NCBI RefSeq assembly: GCF_035222275.1
Contig: NC_085882.1
Span: 503,501-567,500, forward strand
Direction of reading: 5' to 3'
Length of the DNA: 64,000 nt
DNA from: Podospora bellae-mahoneyi
Lineage: Eukaryota; Ascomycota; Sordariomycetes; Sordariales; Podosporaceae
Shown here: in pieces, positions 26,784 to 38,074 of the stretch
Layout of the letters: each line of letters opens with the position of its first letter
How positions within the stretch are numbered: the first letter of the stretch is position 1
Program-made: the position numbers and the translations under genes
The notes under the pieces: model-generated
Database searches by the model: none
What the model was told of the DNA's origin: nothing
The model's input: the letters and a program-made list of their open reading frames with translations, nothing else

Positions 26784-27586
26784 GGGAGAGACGACTGAAT
26801 TAAAGTAACGGATGATATGTGGCGTATGGGACGATGCGCTGCTGGCCACGCGGCCGGGTCATGTTGCTTTTTACGTATATCTGAGTTGACGATGTTGATG
26901 AACGATGATACCACGCATATTTCGAAGCATGTTGACGAAGAAGATGCGAAGGGATCGAGATAAACAAAGGCTCGGTTAACCCCTCCTATTATCGAAGGAA
27001 GACTGTTTGGGGGTGGGGGGCGTGCGCTATCATGAGTAAAAGGCATCTTGATGCCGTGGTTGTTTTGTTGCATTGTATTTTGTTTTATGATATCCAGCAT
27101 TTGATCGAACTGTTGGTTGGCGATGGTCTGGGCAAATAGGTACTGCCCTCAGGATCAGTAGAACGTAGCGTAATGTTTGGCTGTTAGCATTTGGCACAAT
27201 GGAAATTGAAAGTCTTTACATGGAATTTTGTTTATGGGAAAGTGTTGAACTTGAGAGGGATTTTAAAACAGGTTCGTGTGACGAGCTTCCATCGAGATAA
27301 GATTGTAGGCAAGTACGTAAACCCCGGGGAGAGTCCAGACCGCGGTCAACCCCTGAGGAAAAGGCTCCCATGCCACTCTGGGGAGGTGTGGGTCCACAAG
27401 CTCAGGTCGCGCTAGTGTGTAATTGGGGGAACGCCGTGTCGCCAATTAAGGACACGCGCAACCATCCCGTCCCGTCCAACGTCCAATTGACAACGAGACA
27501 CAATCTTCTGCCTTTTCTTGAATCATCACTTCGAATCGACCACCAACTACTTTCCCTTCCTTAGTCGAGCAGTTACCAATTTCACA
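26784..27586. other. Region between the ENA-type pump and DPM1
   Basis: 803 bp: AT-rich 3' region of the pump gene followed by the promoter of the dolichol-phosphate mannose synthase gene. No gene or clear motif was seen. Confidence 0.5.
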
Positions 27587-28395
<809 letters not shown>

Positions 28396-28568
28396 TGGGC
28401 TTGGGGGAGGGAAGAAGCTGGAACTCGTGGAAGGGATGAGGTTTGGGATATTAATTCTAATGCTGATATTTACCCTGTTTGGAAAGCGAAAATGAAACGG
28501 CAGAGATGATGAATGCCAGGAGTTATGCGCAAAAGATTTTTCGATTTTCCTGACACGGCAGCACTTAT

Positions 28569-29510
28569 CTACATGTTCCTACCACCCGTTACGCTGATTG
28601 TTTGACCGGAAATATACGAGCTCAGGGGGGAAGCGATGGCCAACACAGCACTCGCAGCCTCGGTCGCAGTGCCGGGTCTCCTGAGTGGGATGTCCTGGTA
28701 TGGAACGATGCCTGGAGGAGCTTGCTTCTGCTTCTCCGGGATACCCAAGGCAACCTTCTGCCCATCAACCTCAACAAACGCACCGGCCTCCTTATTGGCC
28801 GTCAGTCTCGTCTCGATATGCCCAAAGGCAATCGTGTTCGCCCTCACGCCGAACGCAGGGCCCCATTCCTTTGCGATAGTCTTGGTCATGCCGATGACAC
28901 CTGCCTTGGCGAGCGCATAGTTGATCTGACCGGCGTTCCCGTGGACACCAGAGGTGGAACTGATGTTGATGATGTTTCTTGGCTCGCCGTCCTTCACACG
29001 GAAGTAAGGGGCTGCCTCGCGGATGATTTTGAAGGGGACGGTGCCGTGTAGGGCGACGATGGTGTCCCATTGTTTGTCGGTCATCTGTCCACGCCGTCAG
29101 TATTGTCCACTTGGGGGAAAGAAGGAGAGAGGTGCCTTGTGAAGAACCGCATCCCAGGTAAAACCAGCATTATTCACAATGATGTGGATCTTTCCACCTC
29201 CAAACTCGGCTGCTTTGGCCACCAATTGTTTGATGTACTCGTCCTTGAGCAGGTCTCCTGCCACAGCGATGGCCTGGCCGCCACCGGACCGGATCTTGGA
29301 GGCTACCTCTTCGGCTTTGGCGCCGTCAATGTCAGAGACGACGACTTTGGCGCCCTCGTTGGAGAAGAGACGTGCACACTCGGCCCCGATACCCTGCCCT
29401 GAACCGGTGATGATGGCCACTTGGTTGTGGAGGAGACCTTTGGGGTAGTTGAGCTGGCGGGAGAGCTGGGCGGCGCGCTCAGCCATGCGCATCTTGATCA
29501 CGGAGGTCAT
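28569..29510 (-). CDS. Short-chain dehydrogenase/reductase (FabG-like)
   Basis: NAD(P)H-dependent reductase resembling 3-oxoacyl-ACP reductases. Exons are 29510-29136 and 29084-28569; 296 residues. It has the Rossmann motif TGSGQGIG, the aspartate after beta-2 (VVVSDIDGAK), NNAGFTWD, the catalytic Ser (INISSTSG) and YALAK, and a C-terminal ISVTGGRNM. A Met/Arg/Ala/Gln-rich leader before YPKGLLHNQVAIITG could be a weak mitochondrial signal. The intron is 51 bp, begins GCACCT and ends ACAG with a TACTGAC branch site. The GC donor is needed to keep the family sequence VLHK-MTDKQWDT; no GT donor nearby preserves it. The substrate is unknown. It is convergent with dpm1, 173 bp apart. A TATATATA lies about 110 bp upstream. 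Confidence 0.85.
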
Positions 29511-29621
29511 GGTGGCAGAAGTTGATGATGCAAGTGTCAATGGGTCAACGAGAGCCAGAGAAGAAATGGTTGGATTTGTGATATGTAGAAGATGGATATT
29601 GAATGGCTATATTTCTCTTGA

Positions 29622-29629
29622 TATATATA
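29622..29629 (-). promoter_or_regulatory. TATA-like box of the FabG-like gene
   Basis: TATATATA about 110 bp upstream of the ATG at 29510, a plausible core-promoter position. Confidence 0.45.
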
Positions 29630-30067
29630 GGGATACATGTTAACCCGAAGCTGGGGGGGGAGTGACAGCCATCTCCGCACGGGAACAAGCCCGGGCAAGA
29701 GGATGCCGAGGCATTTCCCCAGATTCGAGAAACTTGGGGGCTGCAGTTACCCCATACCCCGCGCATCACCACCTCATCTTTGGGTTAGGTTAGTTGCGGT
29801 GTTTTTGGTTGCGTTCAGGGGCAAGTCGCTGGGTTGGAGGAGTGTCAAGAGATCCCAGTCAACCTCATTTACTGATCTACCTAGAATCAATCCAACCTGA
29901 AAGCCAGCCGTAACAGACAAGTCGTAACTTAATGGCTCCCACGGCTCTTGATGTTTTCATGGTCAGGGGAAGATGGATTAGATGAGGACTGCGCTAACCC
30001 CGCATTCCAGCCCTGCGGAACTTACAACTGGGCACCCTCCCCACAGAATAATTGGCACAGCAGGTAA

Positions 30068-30277
30068 GTTAACCCAATATTATACTGTGAACCATGCCTC
30101 AAAAGTGAATTAATAAGTCTTTAAACTATCTCTGAAGACCTCTGAACTATATTTTAAGGCCTGTTAATTATCTTTAAAGGTATACCCACTATCTTTAAAG
30201 GTGCATTAACTATCTTTAAAGGCCTAACAATTATCTTTCGAGGCATGGTTTATATGATATAATATGGATTTAACCCA
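30068..30277. repeat. MITE-like element: inverted ends around six 21-bp tandem units
   Basis: Six 21-bp units run 30124-30249, each built on a core close to actatctttaaaggcct with a variable remainder. Outside them are imperfect inverted ends: AACCATGCCTC at 30090-30100 pairs perfectly with GAGGCATGGTT at 30240-30250, and GTTAACCCAATATTATA (30068-30084) matches the complement of 30258-30274 at 14 of 17 bases. TTAACCCA occurs as a direct repeat at both ends (30069-30076 and 30270-30277), the size of a hAT target duplication. There is no coding capacity. The element class is inferred. Confidence 0.6.
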
Positions 30278-30469
30278 CTTTCGAGTGCCCATTATTATGT
30301 GGTGAGGGACCTGGTGCAGGGATCGAGGGCAGCCAAACAATCCACAACTCAGCCCAAGTCCCACTGGTGACATCGACGCCGTTTGAACCTTGATGGTTTG
30401 GCATTCAACGCATGCAGAGAAGACGCCCCTCAAACGCCACCCGATAGAAGGCACACACGGAGTAGTAAT

Positions 30470-31516
30470 ATGCAGAGAAAAGGTGTCAGAGCCTTCTCGG
30501 GCCACAGCTACGGCCACACAGGTCACCATCATGGCGGCGGCGGCAACCACTACTCCCGTCTCAAACCAGTCGAGCTCGACCCCCTCTCAGAATACGGCCT
30601 CCCCTCTAAAGGCGAAAAGAGACTACTCTCTCCCAAAGTCCAAGAGTCCTACTACTCTAAAATAGCAGAACGCTACCTCGCCTTCTGCACCGAAGCCGGC
30701 GACAAAGACAACCTCCAAAAACAATTCGCCCGCCTCGCCGTCGCGGACACCACCCCCTCTTCCTCCGCCAGCTCCCCAGTCATCTCCGTTCCCCCATCCC
30801 CCTTAACCTCCGCCCCTTCCACCGCATTACCGCTCCCAACCCCCACCTCCCTGCCCACCGGCAGCTTCCCCGACATCACCTTCATCGCCACCGATAACAG
30901 CAAAGAACAAGACCAATCCGGCTCCCTCCCCTCCATCCTCTCCGCCCTCCGCAAGCTCCGCGAGGCCCTCGTCGCCACCCAGCGCCGAGACCCCTTCACA
31001 ATCCAAGTCTACCTCTTCGCCATCCGCCTCGGCATCCTCGCCAAGTCCTTCGAGTCGTACTACCCGGCTCTGCTCTACCTCCTCCGCTCTGTCCACCCCT
31101 TCTCCAACCTCACCTCTGTCGAGCTGGCCGAGTGCGTGTCCTATCTCGTTCTCGACACCGCCTGCAGAAGGCAAGACCTCGCCGGGGCGTTTAAGCTGCG
31201 GGAGGAGTACAAGTTGAAGGACAAAAAGGTGGACGCGGTGCTCAAGGCGCTGGTGGGGGACAACTATGTGCTTTGGAGGAGGGTCAAGAGGGGGGTGGAT
31301 GGGTACCGGGTGAAGCTGATGGAGTTTGCCGACGGGGATGTCAAGAGGCGGACGTTGATGGCAATGGGGAGGGCGTATTTGAGCTTGCCGAGGGAGTTTT
31401 TGGAGGGCCAGATGGAGGAGAGCTGGGAGGGGCTGAGGAGTAAGTATGGGGTTGGGTGGGAGCTCGGCGGGGAGAAGGGGGAGAAGGTGGTTATACGGAA
31501 GGTTGGGAGGGGATGA
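30470..31516 (+). CDS. CSN8/PSMD8/eIF3k-domain protein
   Basis: Single exon, 348 residues, starting MQRKGVRAFSGHSYG, the only ATG ahead of the conserved body. The N-terminal third is Gly/His-rich (HTGHHHGGGG) with SEYGLPSKGEKRLLSPKVQESYYSKIAERYLAFC. A Ser/Pro/Thr linker follows, and the C-terminal half (about 165-345) is helical: DPFTIQVYLFAIRLGILAK, YYPALLYLL, LAECVSYLVLD, LVGDNYVLWRRVKRGVDGYR. The helical part resembles the PCI-related CSN8/PSMD8/eIF3K domain of COP9 signalosome, proteasome-lid and eIF3 subunits. It is not the usual eIF3k or Rpn12 sequence, so it is probably a fungal family member of unknown complex. Codons in the 5' half have mainly C at third positions and the 3' half mainly G, an odd shift within one gene. 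Confidence 0.75.
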   Translation: MQRKGVRAFSGHSYGHTGHHHGGGGNHYSRLKPVELDPLSEYGLPSKGEKRLLSPKVQESYYSKIAERYLAFCTEAGDKDNLQKQFARLAVADTTPSSSASSPVISVPPSPLTSAPSTALPLPTPTSLPTGSFPDITFIATDNSKEQDQSGSLPSILSALRKLREALVATQRRDPFTIQVYLFAIRLGILAKSFESYYPALLYLLRSVHPFSNLTSVELAECVSYLVLDTACRRQDLAGAFKLREEYKLKDKKVDAVLKALVGDNYVLWRRVKRGVDGYRVKLMEFADGDVKRRTLMAMGRAYLSLPREFLEGQMEESWEGLRSKYGVGWELGGEKGEKVVIRKVGRG

Positions 31517-32154
31517 GGGATAGGGGGGTTATATATGGGAAGAATGGCATAAGATATTGGTGTTGGGACAGGATATGGTTTCAACATGTTTGGCTGGGAC
31601 GAGGAACGACCATTGGTATATTATACTACTCATGATGTGGCACGGCATGGCGAGCGTCAAGGGATAGAAAATGGTGGCTTTAGCAGCGAAGTACAGATTA
31701 GGGATATGGGATTATGACATGATTAATGATAATACCGCGCCTTGCTTGAAGGTCATCGTTTTTCTTGATGACTTCCAATCGAGGGAGTTTACAGAATCGT
31801 TTTGCAGCATCTTCCAACTATTAGAGAACGACACTGACAGGCTTGGTTGGAACATATACATTTCAAGCCACGAGCGGGTCTCAAAAGTAACGCAGGCCAT
31901 CGTTAGCCCCATGCTATACGGAGAAAAGCCAGTACAAAACGTCTATGGCCCCGGCTCTCCACCATATTGTTACACTGCGCATGCGGCTACAACAAGCTAA
32001 GAAAGTAATTTATCAAATTGGGTATTTTCAACTTCCGCAAAACATCAAGCAACGCCGTCCCTCACGCCCCGAGCTTCATTTACTGTCCACCCAGCCCCCC
32101 CTTATCACAGCGATGCCCTAGGCCAAGCTCAAACGTCCTCCCACTCGATCAGAT
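31517..32154. other. Convergent 3' region
   Basis: 638 bp between the CSN8-like and CFEM genes. It contains one 109-codon plus-strand frame (31671-32000) with no recognisable motif. I do not call it a gene. Confidence 0.5.
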
Positions 32155-32883
32155 TTAGAGGAGAGCAAAGGCAGCAGCAAGACCACCAATGGCACCCAAG
32201 CCGGCGGCGACGGTGGGACGGGGGCCGAAGTTGGTGCTGGTGCTGGTGCTGGTGCTAGAGGCATCCTGAGCATCAGCGTCGGTCTCGGTCTCGGTGGCGG
32301 ACGACTCCTCAGGGGCATCAGTCTCGGTGGTGCTGGGGGCCTCGGTGGCCTCGGTGGTAGCGGTACCGGCGGGGGTGGTCACGGCGGTGTCAGTGTTGGC
32401 AGCTGTAGTGGCACGAGTCGAGGTCCTAACGGGAGTGGTGGCCGAGGGGCTGGCAGTAGCGCAGGTGACAGCGGTGGGGAGATCATTGACGCCGAAGGCC
32501 TTGCAGAGCTGTTGTGTCGAATGTTAGCCATCTGAACACGGATATGGATATTGCGCAAAGCAAGAACATACCGTCGCAGCAACGGAAACAGCGGTCTTCT
32601 GGTCCGCCTCATTGCAGACGTCGACGAGGCAGCAGGCGATGCTGTCGAGGAAGGTGCTGTTCTTGCAGATGCACTCGGGGTCGCTACCACAGTTGCCAAT
32701 CCCACCACGGAGGTACTGGGTGGCACAATCACGCTGTCAAGAAACTTTTAGTCAGTTTACCATGTCTCTCCTGGAGAGCTTTTGGGGCGTCGAACATACA
32801 GCGCATTCGGGAAGATCAGCCAAGCCCTGGGCGGCGACGCTGGTGGCGAGAGCCAGGGAGACCAGAGCAGCAGAGTACTTCAT
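32155..32883 (-). CDS. CFEM-domain GPI-anchored surface protein
   Basis: Fungal extracellular protein with a cysteine-rich CFEM domain, a fold used for haem or iron capture, adhesion or host interaction. Exons are 32883-32800, 32733-32572 and 32508-32155; 199 residues. A signal peptide (MKYSAALVSLALATSVAA) comes first. The CFEM domain at about 19-90 carries the eight cysteines in the expected order (PEC, RDC, GNC, PEC-C, ACC, DVC, LCKAFGV). A Thr/Ser/Glu-rich stalk is probably O-glycosylated, and the C-terminus (AAGLGAIGGLAAAFALL) is a GPI-addition signal with no basic tail. Both introns are GT-AG (66 and 63 bp) and fall at places typical of the family. An AT-rich TATA-like stretch lies about 155 bp upstream. 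The ligand cannot be told. Confidence 0.92.
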
Positions 32884-34566
32884 GGTGACGATAGGGTTAA
32901 TGGATGAGGTATTAGAAGATGTAGGGTATCACGAAGAGATGATTGCTGGTATATGGTAAACGAGAGACAGAAACTGCGAGATGCAAGATGCGAGATAGAA
33001 GACTAGAACCGAGCACGCAGGAGAGAACTCGTGGTTGTTTAAATAATATAATACCCACTGGATTTGGTCGCATATTCACCCGGGATTGGGGATCTTGGCC
33101 GCCTTCTTGGGAAGGGGAAGAGGCCAATGGGCTGCCTTCTCCGAGACAAGGGTGGCCAAATCCCCAGCAAATCCCCAGCAGCGACTCCTGCAATTTCACG
33201 GCCAGCTTGTGCCCGCAAGCAGCCATCATTGACCAACCGAACACCAGACACCGGGTTTGTTCATGAGAGATATATTTACTGAGTAATTTTTTTTTATTTT
33301 TTTTGCCTCGCCATGTCTCTTCTGTGTGACTACATGGTGAACATGAGAGCTGCAGGCAACATGTAACATATGACCGTCAACCTGGATGGGATGCGAGCAT
33401 CCCTACATCGAAGTGGGTATCTTCCATGCAGTTCGCATGGCGCTTCTTCGATGCGGTTGCTTCCGTGCCCCTGTCCAAGACTCCCGTCCCGTCGACTTGC
33501 ACTTACACCACAGCCTCCACATGTTGTGGTGCCAAATGCGAGAAGCTGTTTGTAAGACCACAGCCCAGCTACGTACAGCTAACAGCCAAGGTACCTTAGC
33601 TACCAGCGTTTGTATAAGTTGGGACCGTTGGCTATTGAAACTCACGTCATTTCTATACTGGTATATGCGGCCTTGTCAGGTGGAGTTAGCGCCCCTAGAC
33701 GACCAGCTGCTGGAAACAGACCGCAACGATCTGCGCGAAGATCGGAATAGGGGATCCCTAGCATAGATTGTCAGCTGTCACTTTGAGGCCTCTTCCTGTC
33801 ACAACGTCAACAAAAGCGTCCGAACTTTCCCCGTCTGGCAACAGAGACTGGTCATACCTCTATTGACAGTCTACCTTCACGCTAGAGTCGCCAGGGGAAA
33901 GGATAAGGTCTCCGCAAAAAGCCAACGACTGGCAAACAGAGAACTTTGCTGCCACGCGAAATCCATCTCAGCAACCATTTTCTCGCGCCACAGACCGCTC
34001 TTCTGACCCCGCCAATCTGACCTTGAACCAGTCCCAGTTGTCCCACAGGCAGAGAGACAGGTGTGGTGAGGGAGTGAAACTGCGCTTTCTCGGTGCCATT
34101 GAATCAACTCGTGGATGATCGTCGGGCTCTCGTCCAACCCCGCGCCCGAGATGTCGATTTGGAGATTGGTGGCTCCCCGTCGCTGGGACTCTTGTGACAC
34201 CTCAGAGCACTCATTGGTCCGACGGGAGACACTGGGCTGGAAGCACAGAGAGCTCAGATCCCTGTCGGTGCTGATGCTTGGCAACAAAAAAGACAAGACC
34301 CAGAAACGGAACGAGCAACCGTTCGCTGCGCAAAGTGCTGAGCCGCCGCCGTGCTGCCAACATCCGATTTGTGAGCCGTGACTGGATGCATCGACTTGAT
34401 TGCGCCGCGAGCACAAGTCTTTCTTTGCCTACATCTACAACGACGACTCCTAAAGGCTCCACCGACTGGACTTTTTCCTCCATCCAACCTACTTCTTGTG
34501 CTGAACGATGCTCTTCGCCTGACCCACTATATTATTCAGAACACCCGACACGACGGTGACGACAAG
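32884..34566. promoter_or_regulatory. Divergent region between CFEM and MFS genes
   Basis: 1.7 kb. Notable features are a TATA-like AT stretch near 33036-33055 for the CFEM gene, a short direct repeat of aaatccccagc near 33158-33180, and a T-rich tract at about 33286-33303. No gene is visible. Confidence 0.5.
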
Positions 34567-36565
34567 ATGGGGCTGGGAGTGCTGGAAGATCGGGTCATGG
34601 AACATGTGCCTGGTACGGATACTTGACACAACTGAATCTCCATGATACCACTGGAGCCGTCGTGGCTGACAATTGTTCTTCCTCTGCTTTCAGGCACAAC
34701 CAGATACTTTGACGACCCGGAACGACCGCAATTCTCTAGCGAGGGAGTCGAGGGCCTCAAGTGCGATACCAGCGGACCGATGCCCATCATTCTCGTCCCT
34801 CAGCCATCAGATGACCCTAACGACCCCTTGAACTGGCCGTTATGGAAGCGCGATCTCATCACCTTTATTCTCTCCGTGACGGCCATCTTTGCGACGTGTC
34901 TTGGTCCAATTCTTGCCGCCAACACGCTGACCCTGACCGAAGATTTCTCGGTCAAATTCGCTAAGGTCGCCGAACTTACAGGATGGTATCTCTTCGGAGT
35001 CGGAATTGCCGCCTTCTTTTTCGTCCCCTCGGGTCGTCTGTGGGGAAAGCGTCATTTGTTTGTGGGCGGAACCATCCTGCTGATCATCACCTCGGCTTGG
35101 GGAGGCGCATCGCGACACAACTATGCGAGCATGGCTGCTGCGAGAGTGTTTCAGGGTGTGGCCACAGCGCCGTTCGAGTCGCTTGTCAATGTTGCGGTGG
35201 GAGATCTGTACTGTGTGCATCAACGCGGCATTCGTATGGCCTTCACCAATCTGGCCGTCTTTGGTGGTGCCTTTTTCACCCCCATCCTGGTGGGCAAGAT
35301 CACCCATGAAATTGGATGGCAGTGGACCTTTTACTTTGTCGCCATATTCTGCGGCTTGTGCTTGCCGGCCGTATACTTCTTTTGCCCCGAAACCGCCTAT
35401 CGGCGAGACCAGTCTCTCAACACTGACATGCTGTCGTCCGATGGCCCAGGCGCCCAACAGTTGTTCGCGAACACTTTGAACGCCCCTGAGGAGCCTGAGA
35501 AAACGACGAAGAGAGACGCTCCGTCCACTCCTGATACATTGGTTGGTGATGACGCCAACCAGACTCAGGTAGGACTTAGCGAGATCCCCATCTCTTCGGC
35601 ACCTGCAGCTCCAGCCACTTCATCGACAGCCGCACCCGTCCCAAGAGCTCGGGCGTCAGTGGTCCCTCCGCCCAAGGCGACATTCAAAGACTCTCTTGCC
35701 ATGTTCAACGGCCGCAAAGCCGACGAGAATTTCGTGAAGCTGATGTTGCGGCCAATCGTTCTGTTTTTCCATCCGGCCTTTTTCTGGGCATGCTTGATTC
35801 AGGGATTGATGATTGGCTGGACAGTCTTCATTGGTGTCATTCTTGCTCAGTTCTTCATCGGCCCTCCTCTCTGGTGGGGCGAGGTTGAGACGGGATATGC
35901 ATACACAGCGGCGTTTGTTGGCGCTATTGTCGGCTTCCTCATCGCTGGTCTCTTGTCCGACTGGAGCGCCCGTTTGATGACTAAGTGGAACAAGGGCATC
36001 TATGAGCCAGAATTCCGTCTGTTTCTCATCATTCCCATGATGATTTTTGGGTGCATTGGTCTGTACGGCTGGGGGCCTACCGCGGATGATCTTCTCTGGG
36101 ACATTCCCCCTGCCATTCCGCTCATGTTCTTCGGTTTCCAGGTTGCTGGTATGGTTATTGGCGCAGTGGCCAGCTCGCTTTACATTGTAGATGCTTATCG
36201 TAAGTTTTGACGCCCTGTCTACTTGCGGTAATTCTGATTTAACTTCTTCTATAGGCGACCTGGCTATCGAAGGCTTCACCATCATGATCGTCTTCAAGAA
36301 CTTGCTCAGTTTTGGCCTCACCCTCAAGGCCTTCCAGTGGCTTGTCCTCAATCAGACCAAGGCTACTCCGTTGTTCAACATTATTGGTTCTGTGCAACTG
36401 GTTGTCTGCCTGTCCAGCATTCCGTTGTGTAAGTCTGCATTGGTGTCCTTTTTGTCTCTGTTGCTCGTGCTAATACCTCTCCCCCCATCTGCAGACGTAT
36501 TTGGTAAGCGCATGCGCAGCTTTTACCATCGCCACGACTGGTTGGCTTTCTGCAAGGTCAGGTAA
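34567..36565 (+). CDS. MFS transporter (DHA1/HOL1-like)
   Basis: Twelve-helix major facilitator transporter. Exons are 34567-34612, 34694-36199, 36255-36428 and 36495-36565; 598 residues. The N-terminus has DPNDPLNWPLWKRDLI, the signature before helix 1 of DHA1/HOL1-type fungal carriers. Helices 1-6 follow (FILSVTAIFATCLGPILAAN onward), with GRLWGKRH as the loop 2-3 motif A. A long hydrophilic loop of about 130 residues, rich in Ser/Pro/Ala, links the halves, then helices 7-12. A second G-x-L-x-D-W motif (GLLSDWSARL) lies in the C-half. The short first exon (MGLGVLEDRVMEHVPG) splices cleanly to TTRYFDDPE; the ATG at 34642 lies inside that intron and is not the start. Drug, polyamine or cation substrate cannot be decided. 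Confidence 0.88.
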
Positions 36566-37009
36566 ACCATAACTTTATCCACGTAATGAAACGGACTATG
36601 AAGATTGGTTACTTTTTACCACCAATGAGTCCCATACATGATGTATTTAATCCAGCTTTTTATGACATGAAGCGGCTGCCGAAGAATGATGGAGGTACTT
36701 CGGTCACGTATATACTTAATTAATCTTACTTAATCATGGATTTTCTGTCCCATTCTTATCTGTGTCCTGGTTCGTGTTTCAACGCCAGCACCTCTTGCCA
36801 CGCTGCATACACCAAATTGAATGTCGTCTCCGATGAGGTGGCATAATCCCACATTGTGACATTGTCTGTTCCTGTTCAAGTCTGGTGATCACACGTTCCG
36901 AGACAGCAGTTGTGCAGTACACCGAGAAGAAAAGATTAAATCAAATCTTTGCCAAAAGATCGCTCTTGCTTCGTGCAATCGGAACACACCTCAAAATGAT
37001 TCCAGAGCC
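36566..37009. other. Convergent 3' region
   Basis: 444 bp of AT-rich 3' flank between the MFS and dienoyl-CoA reductase genes. Nothing else was seen. Confidence 0.5.
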
Positions 37010-38074
37010 CTAGATCTTGGCCTTCTCCTTCCTCCCGCTCTTCAGATGCTTGCTAATCGTACCAGCGAGCAAAAAGTCAGGGTACTGCATGTCGTCGTCC
37101 ACGCCCACCGCCGCGGCTCCTTGCCTCCTCCACCCCGCGCCGTCCACCACGAGGGTTGTCCCGTTGATATAGTTGCCCGCATCGCTAAAGACATACACAG
37201 TCGCATCGGCAATGTCTCTCACCGACCCCCATCTACCAATCGGCACGCCCTTCGTCCTCGTCTTCGGGTCCAGCTTGGAAGAGGCCAGCCTTTCCATCCC
37301 TTCTGTTCCCTCAATCGCACCGGGGGCGATGCTGTTGGCAGTCACGCCAAACGGGCCGTACTCGAGCGCTACCGAGCCCATGAGGGCGTCGATGGCGGCC
37401 TTGGCGGCAGAGACGTGGGATTGGAGGGGCATTCCGGTGTAGTGGAACGTGGCGGAAGTAGATACGAAGCGGCCGCCGGTGGTGCCGGCATCATTCGGAT
37501 TGGGATTGCGAGCGGCAGACTCTACGAGGTAGGGCATCGTGGCCTTGATGGTGTTAAAGGTGCCAATCGTGTCGATGTCGATGACGGCTTTGAAGGCGTT
37601 GGGGGAGAGCCCGGCGATGGGGGCGATGAAGTTGCCTGCCGCGCCGGCGACGACATAGTCGATGCTGCCGAGCTCCTTTACGCAGCGGTCGGCGGCGGCT
37701 TTGAGGGAGTCGTACTACGGTCGTTTCAGTGAAATGATAGATGGCGGTGAAAGTGTGGGTGAGAGCTTACACTCCGGACATCAACGTTGCCGATCCCGAT
37801 GACTCGGGCGCCGTTCCGGACTTTGGCAATCTCCTTGGCGGCGTTTTCTGTCTTCTCAACGCTGCGGCCGATGATGCAGGCGTCGGCTCCGAGATGAACC
37901 ATGGCGCGGGTCTGCGCGCTGCCGATGGAGCCTGCACCGCCCGTGATGAATAGTACGCGGTTGGCTGTTAGACACTTGTGAGCTTGCATTTCTGATGTTG
38001 GGGAGGCGGATAGACTTACCAAAGATGCCATCCTTCCAGACAGTGCTCAGGTACTCTGATCGGGGGACAGACAT
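37010..38074 (-). CDS. sps19: Peroxisomal 2,4-dienoyl-CoA reductase
   Basis: SDR enzyme that reduces 2,4-dienoyl-CoA with NADPH during peroxisomal oxidation of unsaturated fatty acids (yeast Sps19, animal DECR2). Exons are 38074-38020, 37964-37771 and 37714-37010; 317 residues. The N-terminus MSVPRSEYLSTVWKDGIFA precedes the Rossmann motif TGGAGSIG and GRSVEKTENAAKEI. Later come GAAGNF (the family's variant of NNAG), the SAAKAAIDAL lysine helix, and NSIAPGAIEGTEGMERL. The C-terminal tripeptide is AKI, a variant peroxisomal targeting signal known to work in some fungi. Introns are 55-56 bp with GT-AG ends. The DECR-type active site lacks the usual SDR YxxxK tyrosine at the SDR position, consistent with the subfamily. 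Confidence 0.9.

Larger units (their letters stand above)
29511..30469. promoter_or_regulatory. Divergent region between the FabG-like and CSN8-like genes
   Basis: 959 bp. It contains a TATA-like box for the minus-strand gene (29622-29629) and, near the plus-strand gene, the AT-rich tandem array with inverted ends at 30068-30277. Confidence 0.55.

Noticed and set aside
34642-34693. ATG at 34642 as start of the MFS transporter
   Set aside because: It lies within an intron; the upstream exon at 34567-34612 gives a better join and a normal N-terminus.
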